From an uncultured Collinsella sp. (GTDB taxonomy: Bacteria; Actinomycetota; Coriobacteriia; Coriobacteriales; Coriobacteriaceae), in NCBI GenBank assembly GCA_958423535.1, contig CATZRJ010000015.1:1-38089 (forward strand): 38,089 nucleotides of DNA, written 5' to 3'. Both the position numbers and the translations under genes were made by a program. Numbering within the stretch: position 1 is the first letter of the stretch; each line of letters starts with the position of its first letter. Shown one piece after another: positions 23,392 through 31,469 of the stretch. The notes beneath the pieces are model-generated. The model had not been told where the DNA came from. It saw only the letters and a list, made by a program, of their open reading frames with translations, and did not search any database.

Positions 23392-23433
23392 AAGGCCCGG
23401 CTCCGCGTCATCAGGCGGAGCCGGGCCTTGTTG
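23392..23433. terminator. Terminator between glmS and the GntR/FCD gene
   Basis: AAGGCCCGGCTCCGC (23392-23406) pairs perfectly with 23415-23429 around an 8-base loop, then TTGTTGCATTT. Confidence 0.85.
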
Positions 23434-23440
23434 CATTTGC

Positions 23441-23485
23441 CCAGATAAAGCCTGCCAAAATAAACCTGTCCCTTTTTGGCAGGTT
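23441..23485 (+). repeat. CCTGTCCC-loop hairpin repeat, copy 3
   Basis: CCTGCCAAAA (23451-23460) pairs with TTTTGGCAGG (23474-23483); loop TAAACCTGTCCCT. Its last bases overlap the stop codon (23484-23486) of the reverse-strand regulator gene, so the element defines that gene's very end. Confidence 0.8.
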
Positions 23486-24215
23486 AGCGGAGCTTGCTGG
23501 TCTCGAAGTACTTGGGATATTGGTCCAGGACCTCGGTTTGGTTGCGGAACATCATATGCAGGTGCTTACTGACCAAAAAGCTTGCCTCGATAGGATCGCG
23601 ACCGGCGATGGCGCGGCGGATTTGCTTGTGCTCGTTAACAATCTCCTGATTGTCGAGCGTCTGCGTGGCGGCGCGCAGCCAGCGGAAGCGCTCCAGGTCG
23701 GCATTGGTCTCTTCGAGCCATGACCACACGGTGATGCGGCACGCGATGCTAAAGATCATGCGGTGCATGAGGTTGTCGCTTAAAAAGAATCCGATGCGAT
23801 CCTCTTCGGCCATGGCCTTTTCCTGCAGCGCGATGGCCCGGTCAAGCTGCTCGATGCCTGCCGAGGTGGCACGGGCGCAGCACTCCACAATCACCTGCTT
23901 TTCCAGGTGCTCGCGTATGTAGCAGGCACTCTCGGCGAGGGTGAGGTTGATAGGCGAGACATAGGTGCCGCTTTGGGGCACGGTGCGCACCAGACCCTCT
24001 TGCGCCAGACGCACCAGTGCCTCGCGCACAGGGGTGCGCCCCATATCCAGGTCGTCGCAAAGCTGCTTGACGCCCAGCTTTTCGCCCGGCTTGTAGTCCA
24101 GGTAGACGATTTTGCGTCGAATGGTGTGGTAGGACTGGTCCTGTAGACTCGCTTCCTGCTCGCCGACGTGCATCGATTCTTCCATAGCGCCTCGCAACTG
24201 TTCTATCAAACTCAT
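23484..24215 (-). CDS. GntR-family regulator, FadR/FCD subfamily
   Basis: A 243-residue DNA-binding protein. The winged helix (about 28-92) contains GVKQLCDDLDMGRTPVREALVRLAQEGLV; the C-terminal all-helical FCD domain (about 98-230) has the acid and His residues of its metal or ligand site in SDNLMHRMIFS, NEHKQIRRAIAGRD and SKHLHMM. ATG 24215 lacks a ribosome-binding site, while the internal ATG 24185 has GAGG before it, so the true protein may begin ten residues later. It is divergent from the YeiH-like gene with a 163-base shared region, which suggests it controls that transporter, perhaps in response to an organic acid. Confidence 0.9.
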   Translation of the reverse strand: MSLIEQLRGAMEESMHVGEQEASLQDQSYHTIRRKIVYLDYKPGEKLGVKQLCDDLDMGRTPVREALVRLAQEGLVRTVPQSGTYVSPINLTLAESACYIREHLEKQVIVECCARATSAGIEQLDRAIALQEKAMAEEDRIGFFLSDNLMHRMIFSIACRITVWSWLEETNADLERFRWLRAATQTLDNQEIVNEHKQIRRAIAGRDPIEASFLVSKHLHMMFRNQTEVLDQYPKYFETSKLR

Positions 24216-24378
24216 ATGTCAGTTGTTTATTATGCCGCGAATCAGCCTGGCGCGGTGGGTAATTCGGCTGTCGACCGAGAGCTATTGCGGCATCTTAGTC
24301 TGTATTTGCGCAGGGCTGCGCTCAATGTTGCCGTATCATAAGCCGTCGCAAACGTGAAATAGAAAGAAGGATTCCCAT

Positions 24379-25413
24379 ATGCAACTGGCGAATATCGTAC
24401 GCGAGCGCTGGAAGGGCGTCTTGTTCTGCCTGATCATCGCCATCCCCGCGACGTTGCTCGGCAAACAGATTGAGGTGGTCGGCGGGCCGGTGTTTGCCAT
24501 CCTCTTTGGTATGGTCCTAGCGCTCGTCTTTCCCAAGAATCGTCGCGAACAACTCGCTGCCGGTGTTACCTATACGTCCAAAAAAGTCTTGCAGTACGCG
24601 GTTATCCTGCTTGGCTTTGGCATGAACCTCTCGCAGATTCTGTCCAAAGGCGCCCAGTCGTTGCCGATTATCGTGGCGACGATCTCGACCTCGCTTGTCA
24701 TTGCCTTTGTGCTCTGCCACGTTATGAACGTGCCGGACAAGATCGCGACGCTTGTGGGTGTGGGCTCGTCGATTTGCGGCGGTTCTGCCATCGCCGCGAC
24801 AGCGCCCGTCATCGATGCCGACGATCGTGAGATTGCCCAGGCTATTTCGGTCATCTTCCTGTTTAACGTTATCGCGGCGCTCGTGTTTCCGACGCTCGGC
24901 GGCATGCTCGGGCTGACCAACGAGGGCTTTGGCCTGTTTGCCGGCACCGCCATCAACGACACCTCATCGGTAACGGCTGCGGCGAGCGCCTGGGACAGCA
25001 TGCATCCCGGCGCCAATGTGCTCGAGAGCGCCACGGTGGTCAAGCTCACCAGAACACTGGCCATCATTCCCATCACGCTGGTCCTCGCATGCTGGCGGAT
25101 GCATCTGGCGCGCAAGGCCGGCGGTGATGCCAAAAGCACGTTTTCGCTTAAGCGCGCGTTTCCCATGTTCGTCTTGTTCTTTGTGCTGGCGAGCGTGATC
25201 ACCACGGTGTTTCCGCTTCCCACGTCCATTACGGCGCCCATCAAGGAGCTGTCGAAGTTCTTTATCGTGATGGCCATGGCGGCTATTGGCTTTAATACCG
25301 ATATCGTCGAGCTGGTCAAAAAGGGCGGCAAGCCTATCGCATTGGGCTTTTGCTGCTGGATTGGCATTGCGTGCATGAGTTTGGGAATGCAGCACGTGCT
25401 GGGAATCTGGTAG
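24379..25413 (+). CDS. YeiH-family (UPF0324) putative sulfate/anion exporter membrane protein
   Basis: A 344-residue integral membrane protein with about ten helices. Family-typical blocks are VLQYAVILLGFGMNLSQIL, LVGVGSSICGGSAIAATAPVI, LFAGTAINDTSSVTAAA and KLTRTLAIIPITL. The family has been linked to sulfate or sulfonate-related anion export, but function is poorly established. ATG 24379 follows AAGGA. Its divergent GntR/FCD partner is probably its regulator. Confidence 0.88.
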   Translation: MQLANIVRERWKGVLFCLIIAIPATLLGKQIEVVGGPVFAILFGMVLALVFPKNRREQLAAGVTYTSKKVLQYAVILLGFGMNLSQILSKGAQSLPIIVATISTSLVIAFVLCHVMNVPDKIATLVGVGSSICGGSAIAATAPVIDADDREIAQAISVIFLFNVIAALVFPTLGGMLGLTNEGFGLFAGTAINDTSSVTAAASAWDSMHPGANVLESATVVKLTRTLAIIPITLVLACWRMHLARKAGGDAKSTFSLKRAFPMFVLFFVLASVITTVFPLPTSITAPIKELSKFFIVMAMAAIGFNTDIVELVKKGGKPIALGFCCWIGIACMSLGMQHVLGIW

Positions 25414-25465
25414 AGAAGCAGCTTATTTGCATGCTGGTTGCTGGTGAGCACATTCTCACGGTGGA

Positions 25466-25553
25466 GCGATAGGAGCTCTTGCGGGTATGGCTTGTCCGCA
25501 GGTTGATAGGTCCCGAAGAGCTCTTATCGCCCCGCCAGGATGGCGATGCGGGG
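25466..25553 (+). ncRNA. Compact structured element of unknown class
   Basis: GCGATAGGAGCTCTT (25466-25480) pairs with AAGAGCTCTTATCGC (25516-25530), 14 of 15 bases plus one G-T; inside lies TGCGG/CCGCA (25480-25484, 25496-25500). CCCCGC/GCGGGG (25530-25535, 25548-25553) follows at once. A small GTGAG/CTCAC hairpin precedes (25444-25459). No T-run after the main stem. It may be an unusual terminator for the YeiH-like gene, a small RNA, or a palindromic element; I recognise no known family. Confidence 0.45.
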
Positions 25554-25678
25554 CAATTCATATACTCGCAGGACGGCGGCTTCTGCCCTATAGTGTTTAG
25601 TGAGCAATATCGTTCAATTTTGAAACACTTGAGATGCCAGGCCGCAGATAGGGGCTGTGGCTAGAGACGGGGCGAACC

Positions 25679-26896
25679 ATGGACAGCGATGCCAAGCTGC
25701 AGATTCTGATTGAGGCGTTGTCCGCAGTCGGAGCATCGGCGCTGGCAATCGACGAGCGCGGTGGCGTTGTAATCTCGACTGTGAGTGACGCTGCGCTCGA
25801 GCAGGATATCGCTGCTTTTGTTTCCGAGCGTCTCGCTCGCGTGGGTGATGGATCGCGCCTGGTGATGGGACGCGAGGGCATGCGGTTGAGCTTGACGGTG
25901 CGACCGACGGCCAAGGAGCGCGGGGCGCTTTGGGTAGTCGTGGCGCACGAAGTGCGCGCCGCCGCGGCGCATGCGGGCATCGAGTGGCTCAATGCCGACG
26001 AAGTCGAGGCTCGCTACGAGTCGAGCACGTACGGCATCGTCGAAGACGCGGCGGCGGTCGCTGCCCCCGTACGGGAGGGTTACGCACGCGGGGTGCCCCT
26101 TATGCTCGAGGGTGAACTGGGCGCGGGACAGGACCAGATTGCAAAACGTTTGTACCTGGATGGACCCTATGCCGATCAGCCCTTTGTGTCCGTTGCGCTC
26201 GATGAGCTTACGGATCGCGGTTGGCGCCATCTGCTTAAAAGTTCCGAATCGCCGCTTTTCCAAACGGGGCTGACGCTTTGCATGGGCGGCTGGCATGCCG
26301 TTGGATCTCAGCGCCTGCGCGAGCTCGTGTCCGCAATGATCGACATGGCGCTCGCAACTCGTTGCCATGTGGTGTTGACGGCAAACGATATGCCGGGTGG
26401 TGGCGAAAGCGACCAGGCTGCCTTTGTGACCGAACGTCTGGCCTGCGCCGTGAGTGTGGCGCCGGCGATTGCCGAGCAGGGCGGCGCGTCGGAAAAAGTT
26501 GCGCGCTATCTGGAGTATCTGGCAGATATGTTTGAGACGGCAACGCCTGCCTTGTCGCCCGCGGCGGCAGAGACGCTCGATGCGTACCGTTGGCCCCGCA
26601 ATTACCTGCAGCTGCGCGAAGTATCGGAACGACTCTATATATTAGTGGGGGCGGGTACGGTGGAGCGTGCCGTGGCGAAAGAGGTACTTGCCCAGGAGGA
26701 CGTTATCAAGACCGCGACCTTTGGCGCCCCGACACTCGAAAGCGATTTGTATATCTTGCGGCCTCTGGCCGATACCGAGCGCGATATCGCGCGGTTGGTC
26801 CTGCAGCATCTTCACGGCAACCGGACTCGTGCGGCAGAGGTACTCGGTATAAGTCGCACGACTTTATGGCGCCTGCTGAAGGACAACGACCGCTGA
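25679..26896 (+). CDS. Fis-type transcriptional regulator with degenerate sigma-54-interaction AAA+ domain
   Basis: A 405-residue protein with three parts: an N-terminal possible sensor (about 1-110), an NtrC-like AAA+ remnant (about 115-340) and a C-terminal Fis helix-turn-helix (LVLQHLHGNRTRAAEVLGISRTTLWRLLK, 373-401). NtrC landmarks can be traced: LEGELGAGQDQIAKRLYLDGPYADQPFVSV stands where the Walker A and following PF motif belong, and YRWPRNYLQLREVSERL matches the yxWPGNxREL motif. But the Walker A Gly-Lys is lost (GAGQD), and no GAFTGA loop is present. It therefore cannot be a normal sigma-54 activator and probably acts by DNA binding alone. Ribosome-binding site GGGGCG. Target unknown. 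Confidence 0.82.
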   Translation: MDSDAKLQILIEALSAVGASALAIDERGGVVISTVSDAALEQDIAAFVSERLARVGDGSRLVMGREGMRLSLTVRPTAKERGALWVVVAHEVRAAAAHAGIEWLNADEVEARYESSTYGIVEDAAAVAAPVREGYARGVPLMLEGELGAGQDQIAKRLYLDGPYADQPFVSVALDELTDRGWRHLLKSSESPLFQTGLTLCMGGWHAVGSQRLRELVSAMIDMALATRCHVVLTANDMPGGGESDQAAFVTERLACAVSVAPAIAEQGGASEKVARYLEYLADMFETATPALSPAAAETLDAYRWPRNYLQLREVSERLYILVGAGTVERAVAKEVLAQEDVIKTATFGAPTLESDLYILRPLADTERDIARLVLQHLHGNRTRAAEVLGISRTTLWRLLKDNDR

Positions 26897-26979
26897 GCGA
26901 GGCGCCGTGACCACGAGCGGCGCGTGTGATACAGTCCAAAGCAGTACTGTTTCGATTGTGTTACGACGTGCGGGGGAGT

Positions 26980-27561
26980 ATGGCGGAGACTTCAAAAACG
27001 AACCGAACAAAACGAAGTGCGGCGCCGGTCAACCGACGTACGACTTCGCGGACGTGGGGCAAAAGTGCCTCGGGGTTCGACGGCTCGTTCAAGCGCACAA
27101 AATATGGCTATCCTTCGGCAAGCGCTCGCTTGGCCATGCAGGCCGAGTCCTCGTTGCGGGGACGAAGGCGTGTGGTGGGCTCAAAGCTCAAGCACGATGG
27201 CACGCTTGGCTATATTAGCCGCGGTGCTGCCCGCCGTAGCGGCCTCAATCCTGCAGGCTGGCATCGTTACGTGCCGATCGTGGTCGTTGCCGCGATAATC
27301 GTCATCGCGCTCGCGGCGCTTGGCTATGCCGGCGGTGGCGCCAACTTGGACGCAGTGTTTAAATCGCCCGAGCTCGCGCATGCAGGCATAGAAGTTGTCG
27401 AAGGCGCTCAGGCCCAGACGGGTGTCGCGCCCCAGCGCGGCATGGTCGCAGTCGCTGCTACCATTGCCGATGCTCAAAAGGATGAAGGCGGGCAAAAAGC
27501 AGAGGGAGCGGCGCAGACGAGCGATGACGTGGCGAATTCGGCTTCAAATCAAACGGCGTAG
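26980..27561 (+). CDS. Basic single-pass membrane protein of unknown function
   Basis: A protein of about 193 residues if started at ATG 26980; in-frame GTG codons at 26926 and 26968 are possible, and GGGGGAG lies rather close to the ATG. The N-terminal half is Arg/Lys/Ser-rich and disordered-looking (KTNRTKRSAAPVNRRTTSR), then one clear membrane helix (YVPIVVVAAIIVIALAALGYA) and an Ala/Gln/Asp-rich tail. The positive N-terminus suggests the tail is outside. It follows the Fis-type regulator by 83 bases and precedes the sortase cassette. No family recognised; an envelope role is a guess from position. Confidence 0.65.
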   Translation: MAETSKTNRTKRSAAPVNRRTTSRTWGKSASGFDGSFKRTKYGYPSASARLAMQAESSLRGRRRVVGSKLKHDGTLGYISRGAARRSGLNPAGWHRYVPIVVVAAIIVIALAALGYAGGGANLDAVFKSPELAHAGIEVVEGAQAQTGVAPQRGMVAVAATIADAQKDEGGQKAEGAAQTSDDVANSASNQTA

Positions 27562-27676
27562 ACCTGCCGGAACATAAAGTCGTCACAGCGAGGTGCCGTT
27601 TGGGGGCTATGAGCGAACAAAAATCTGCAACATTGTTTCATGCAGAGCTCTTTGGTCGAAGTTTGCAGAAAAAGGC

Positions 27677-27682
27677 TATACT
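27677..27682 (+). promoter_or_regulatory. Possible -10 box (TATACT) for the sortase-substrate gene
   Basis: TATACT lies 48 bases before the start codon; TTGGTC at 27652-27657 is the nearest -35-like box, at a long 19-bp spacing. Confidence 0.35.
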
Positions 27683-27729
27683 ACTAAGCACTTGAAAATC
27701 CGTGAGCTGCAAGTTGAGGAGTACCTAAC

Positions 27730-28293
27730 ATGAAGAAGAGATTCATGGCAGCGTTGAGCGTTCTCGCTCTTGCCCTGGCTATGCCCGTGGCTGCTTTTGC
27801 TGCTCCGAGCCCGGCCAACACCACCACCACCGGCGCCAACAATGTGACCGCGAGCGTCAACAACGCCAACGTCAAGGTTGAGTCCACCACCAAGCACGCC
27901 GCGGGCACCCCTGCCGGCGCCAACGTGGTCGCTTCCTTCGAGATCACCGAGACCGTCGCGGGCACTGTTTCTGAGTCCAACCCGCTGACCATCACCTTCA
28001 CCCTTGGCAAGGCCTACGCCGGCGCCAAGGTCACCGTCTATGTCCAGCACAACGATGACGAGAAGGAGACCCTGAACCTCACTGCCGACAACAACGGCAA
28101 TGTTACCTTTAAGGTCACCAAGCTCTCCACCTACACCATCGTGGCCGAGAAGACTGCCACTGGTGCTGCCGCCACCGACAACGGCGCTAAGTCCCCGACT
28201 ACCGGTGTGGACACTACCGGTGTCGCCGCCGTGGCTGTTGTTGCCGCCGCTGGTGCCGCTTGCGCCTTTGTTGCTCTTCGCAAGAACAACTAG
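27730..28293 (+). CDS. Small secreted cell-wall protein with C-terminal sorting signal (SPTTG)
   Basis: A 187-residue surface protein. It has a signal peptide (MKKR..., hydrophobic core 7-22, likely cleavage after AAFA at 24 or 25), a Thr/Asn/Ala-rich start, a beta-type domain of about 90 residues (VASFEITETVAGTV...TYTIVAEK, 67-140), and a C-terminal sorting signal: SPTTG (155-159), a hydrophobic stretch (165-182) and the basic tail RKNN. SPTTG is a variant of LPxTG. The class B sortase gene directly downstream is the obvious partner. Codon use is strongly biased, suggesting an abundant protein. It has its own terminator. Confidence 0.85.
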   Translation: MKKRFMAALSVLALALAMPVAAFAAPSPANTTTTGANNVTASVNNANVKVESTTKHAAGTPAGANVVASFEITETVAGTVSESNPLTITFTLGKAYAGAKVTVYVQHNDDEKETLNLTADNNGNVTFKVTKLSTYTIVAEKTATGAAATDNGAKSPTTGVDTTGVAAVAVVAAAGAACAFVALRKNN

Positions 28294-28297
28294 CACG

Positions 28298-28351
28298 CAT
28301 ACGGTTTCAACCGTATGATTTAAGGACCCGTACTTGTGCGGGTCCTTTTTT
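28298..28351 (+). terminator. Hairpin plus intrinsic terminator after the sortase-substrate gene
   Basis: CATACGGTT/AACCGTATG (28298-28306, 28309-28317) is followed by AAGGACCCG/CGGGTCCTT (28322-28330, 28339-28347) and six T. The double hairpin may both protect the abundant mRNA and limit read-through to the sortase gene. Confidence 0.9.
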
Positions 28352-28376
28352 AACTGATTTGGGATGAAGGAATATC

Positions 28377-29183
28377 ATGGCAGAGCAGCCGTTGGGCAAG
28401 CACGTGGGCGACCCGGGCAAAAGGCGTCGCGCCGCAATTCTCAAAGGTGTTATCGCCGTGCTGTTGTTGGTTGCAGTTGGCTGTGGCGGCTACGTGCTCT
28501 ACATGCACCATCTAGATCAAAAGGGCGCCGAGGAGATGAGCGCGACGGGCAAGCCCGCGACCAAGGTCGAGTCTAAGAACGACGAGCTGCCGGATAATCC
28601 CATCGATTTTGCTCCACTGGTCCAGGAGAACGCCGACATCTACGCTTGGCTCTACATTCCGGGTACCGATATCAATACGCCCTTGCTACAGAGCTCGGTG
28701 GACGACCTGTTCTATCTCAATCACGACAAGGATGGCAAGTACGATCCGTACGGCGCCGCCTTTAGCCAGATGGCCAACGCCCGCGATTTTAGTGACCCCG
28801 TCACGGTGATCTATGGTCATGTGAACAGACGCATGTTCCATAACTTGCATTATTTTGAGGATGCGGACTTCTTTAACGAGAACACCGAGTTCTTCATCTA
28901 CACACCCGGCCATATCCTGAAGTACAAGATCGTTTCGGCCTACCAGTACGATAATCGCCACATCCTCAACTCCTTTAACTTTGCCGATCCCGCCGTGCGT
29001 CAGGAGTATTTCAATACCGTTTGCAATCCCGACGCGCTCCTTAAAAACGTGCGCGAAGGCGTATCGCTTGATGCAGATAGTAAGATTGTGCAGCTGAGCA
29101 CCTGCGTGCTCGACAAATCACAGCGCAGCAACTCGCGCTATATCGTTAGCGGCGTTTTAGTTAATGATCAGGAAACCAAGTAG
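28377..29183 (+). CDS. srtB: Class B sortase
   Basis: A 268-residue transpeptidase, anchored by one N-terminal helix (about 21-43) with its catalytic domain outside. The catalytic triad is visible: His148 in VIYGHVNRRMF, Cys243 in QLSTCV, and Arg254 in SRYIVSGVLV. The block PLLQSSVDDLFYLNHDKDG...YGAAFSQMAN is typical of class B. It should cleave a sorting signal such as the SPTTG of the protein encoded just upstream and join it to peptidoglycan. ATG 28377 follows AAGGAA. Two bases separate its stop from the LCP gene start. Confidence 0.92.
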   Translation: MAEQPLGKHVGDPGKRRRAAILKGVIAVLLLVAVGCGGYVLYMHHLDQKGAEEMSATGKPATKVESKNDELPDNPIDFAPLVQENADIYAWLYIPGTDINTPLLQSSVDDLFYLNHDKDGKYDPYGAAFSQMANARDFSDPVTVIYGHVNRRMFHNLHYFEDADFFNENTEFFIYTPGHILKYKIVSAYQYDNRHILNSFNFADPAVRQEYFNTVCNPDALLKNVREGVSLDADSKIVQLSTCVLDKSQRSNSRYIVSGVLVNDQETK

Positions 29184-29185
29184 CA

Positions 29186-30466
29186 ATGAACCCACGCGGT
29201 AAATACTTTATCGATGCGGTAGACCCCGAAGAAAGCGGCCAGGAGAACACTTCCCAGCAGCAGATTTCCGATGTGGCAGAGCCTGCTGATATGCAGCAGC
29301 GCGCCGATGTCGTCTCGGCATCTGACGCACAAAATGCGGCGCAGGGCAAAGCCGCGGAACAGGACGAGGCTTCGGCGCAGGTTGCGGATGATGTGCCGCA
29401 GCCGGCTGATGAGGCCGAATGGCCTTCGCTCGATGAGGCGACACCGCAGCGCCGTCGTCGCTCTGAGGAGTCGATTAAGCGCATCAAGCGTCGTCGCCGT
29501 ATTCGCACGCTCGTGATCGTGCTGCTCGTGATTGGCGCGATTGTCGCTGCCGGCTGGGGCTTTGTGAGCCATAGCGTGAGCCAGGGTAAAAAGAAGATCG
29601 AGGAAAAGACCGAAAAGGTCGTTAAGGCCAAGGGCGACACCATCACCTATAACGGCAAGAAATATGAACTCAACAAGCATATGGCCACGGTGGCGTTTAT
29701 TGGTTTTGATGGACGCGACAACGACGATGGCACCCAGAAGGGTCAGTCCGATACCGTGATGGTTGTGGCACTCAATACCGATACGGGTGAGGCGCGCGGC
29801 ATTGTTATCCCGCGCGATAGTATGGTTGCCGTGGACACGTATTCCAATGGGTCATTTGCCGGCCAGGTGACCGAGCAACTGTGCCTGCAGTTTGCCTATG
29901 GCACCGACGGCGACAATTCCTCGGCTTTGGCGGCCGCCGCCGCTTCGCGTGTGCTCGACAATATTCCGGTCGACTATTACTACACGCTCAACATTGAGGG
30001 CGTGGCGCCCATTAACGATTCCATCGGCGGCGTAACGCTGGTACCCACGCAGACTGTGCCGGGCACCTCGGTGGTCGAGGGCCAGGAGACAACACTCTTT
30101 GGCAAGATGGCCGAGAAGTACGTGCAGTGGCGCGATACCTCTGTGCTCACGTCCTCGCTCGACCGAACCACGCGTCAGGTGAGTTACCTTCAGGCGTTCG
30201 CGGCCAAGGTGCTCAACAGCGCCAAGAGCAATCCGGCCGTGCTGATCAACTTGTACCAGACGATGGGCGACTATACATGGACCAACCTGGGTCTCGATGA
30301 GTTTAGCTACCTGGCGACTACGATGCTCGAGCACGGCCTGACTTCGTTTGATGTCGTGACGCTGCAGGGAACCATGCAGCAGGGCGACACCTTTGCCGAG
30401 TTCTATCTGGACCAGGACAACGTAAAACAAACCGTTGTGGACACCTTCTATCATCCTGTTAATTAG
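29186..30466 (+). CDS. LytR-CpsA-Psr (LCP) family cell-envelope protein
   Basis: A 426-residue protein. A long acidic, Gln/Ala-rich cytoplasmic N-terminus (1-90) and an Arg/Lys cluster lead to one membrane helix (about 108-127) and an extracellular LCP domain with GQSDTVMVVALN (186-197) and GIVIPRDSMV (205-214), the Asp/Arg residues that bind the pyrophosphate lipid. LCP proteins attach anionic polymers or glycans to peptidoglycan. Start ATG 29186 lies two bases after the sortase stop, so the two are coupled. The unusually long acidic N-terminal tail could be a regulatory or docking segment. Confidence 0.88.
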   Translation: MNPRGKYFIDAVDPEESGQENTSQQQISDVAEPADMQQRADVVSASDAQNAAQGKAAEQDEASAQVADDVPQPADEAEWPSLDEATPQRRRRSEESIKRIKRRRRIRTLVIVLLVIGAIVAAGWGFVSHSVSQGKKKIEEKTEKVVKAKGDTITYNGKKYELNKHMATVAFIGFDGRDNDDGTQKGQSDTVMVVALNTDTGEARGIVIPRDSMVAVDTYSNGSFAGQVTEQLCLQFAYGTDGDNSSALAAAAASRVLDNIPVDYYYTLNIEGVAPINDSIGGVTLVPTQTVPGTSVVEGQETTLFGKMAEKYVQWRDTSVLTSSLDRTTRQVSYLQAFAAKVLNSAKSNPAVLINLYQTMGDYTWTNLGLDEFSYLATTMLEHGLTSFDVVTLQGTMQQGDTFAEFYLDQDNVKQTVVDTFYHPVN

Positions 30467-30522
30467 CTGCCCAGGTGCCGGATGCCAACAGTGGCTCACT
30501 CGATGTCAGGCACCAACAGCGA

Positions 30523-30622
30523 GCGGGCCGCATTTGCGCCAAGGTGACGTGAAATGAGAGGGCGCTGACCTTTTGGTCGCGCCCTCGAAATTGAACGTCA
30601 GATTGGCGTGAATGCGGCCCGC
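30523..30622. terminator. Hundred-base compound hairpin between convergent genes
   Basis: Arms pair in register over the whole length: GCGGGCCGCATT/AATGCGGCCCGC (30523-30534, 30611-30622), CGCCAA/TTGGCG, TGACGT/ACGTCA, then the core GAGGGCGC-t-GACC/GGTCGCGCCCTC (30558-30570, 30575-30586) around TTTT. It separates the LCP and nitroreductase genes and probably ends both transcripts. Confidence 0.65.
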
Positions 30623-30659
30623 GCAGCGTCAACGGGTCCGCCGTTCGTTAGAACGGCGG
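30599..30659 (-). repeat. Dispersed gene-end element, copy 2
   Basis: Reverse-strand match to 363-422. The palindrome CCGTTC-TAAC-GAACGG (30641-30656) contains the nitroreductase stop codon TAA in its loop; the conserved tail forms part of the right arm of the compound hairpin. Confidence 0.6.
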
Positions 30660-31175
30660 AACATACACCACGTTGTCGCGGCGGGGCTTGGCCTCGGGAA
30701 GCACGTCTTCGGCATAGCCCAGAATGCAGTTGCCGACGCCGCGCAGGCTTCCGTCGGCGGGCAGACCCCAGCTGGCCAGCAGCTCCAGGCCCTCGGGCGA
30801 ATCGAAGACCTCGTGGGCGCGATGAATCCAGCACGAATCAACGCCCAGCGCATAGGCAGCATTGAGCAGGTTGCCCATGGCAAGCGAACCGTCTTCCAGA
30901 TGCGTGGGCACGCTGCGGTCGACCAGCACCACCACAACCGTTTTGGCACCGTAGAAGGGGTCGTCGTTGCTGCCCATGACTTGCGCATTGAGCTGCGAGA
31001 GACGCTCGATGGTCGCGGGATCGGTAACGGCGACAAACGTCACCGGCTGGCGTCCCATGCCGCTGGGCGCATACTGGCCGGCCTCGATAATGCGTGCGAG
31101 CTTTTCGGCTTCGACGGGGCGATCGCTGTAGTTGCGGCAGCTGCGGCGATGGATGAGCGCTTCGATGGTCTCCAT
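30648..31175 (-). CDS. Nitroreductase-family FMN-dependent oxidoreductase
   Basis: A 175-residue flavoprotein that reduces nitro or quinone-like compounds, or has a specialised dehydrogenase role, using NAD(P)H. The FMN-phosphate motif RRSCRNYSDRPVE (9-21), the PSGMGRQP loop and the later SLAMGNLLNAAYALGVDSCWIHR and GYAEDVLP segments fit the family. Start ATG 31175 is set by AGGAGG upstream; the longer frame has no similarity. The stop codon lies inside a palindrome. Substrate unknown. Confidence 0.9.
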   Translation of the reverse strand: METIEALIHRRSCRNYSDRPVEAEKLARIIEAGQYAPSGMGRQPVTFVAVTDPATIERLSQLNAQVMGSNDDPFYGAKTVVVVLVDRSVPTHLEDGSLAMGNLLNAAYALGVDSCWIHRAHEVFDSPEGLELLASWGLPADGSLRGVGNCILGYAEDVLPEAKPRRDNVVYVPPF

Positions 31176-31469
31176 GGGTCCTCCTAGCGATGACGTTGCA
31201 GATGCTCCGTTCTTACCCGTCGTGCCGTAGCCGTAATCGCGCGAAGGGCTCCAAACAGCAATGGCCGCCAATCGGAAAAGTCGGCTTGCATAAAACTGCG
31301 GCAAGAATGTGAGAAGCTGATGAGATGGTTAAACGTTTTATCCCGTCTACCCTGCGGTTTTTTACCACTTGCCTAAATGATGCGCGCATAAGCTCTGATA
31401 AAGGTTTTACTAAAGGAGTACCAACGTTTATCAACGCGCCATGGTGGCGCCGGGCCAGGAGGTAACATC

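Noticed and set aside
25679..26896. Active sigma-54-dependent activator
   Set aside because: Walker A Lys and GAFTGA loop are absent.
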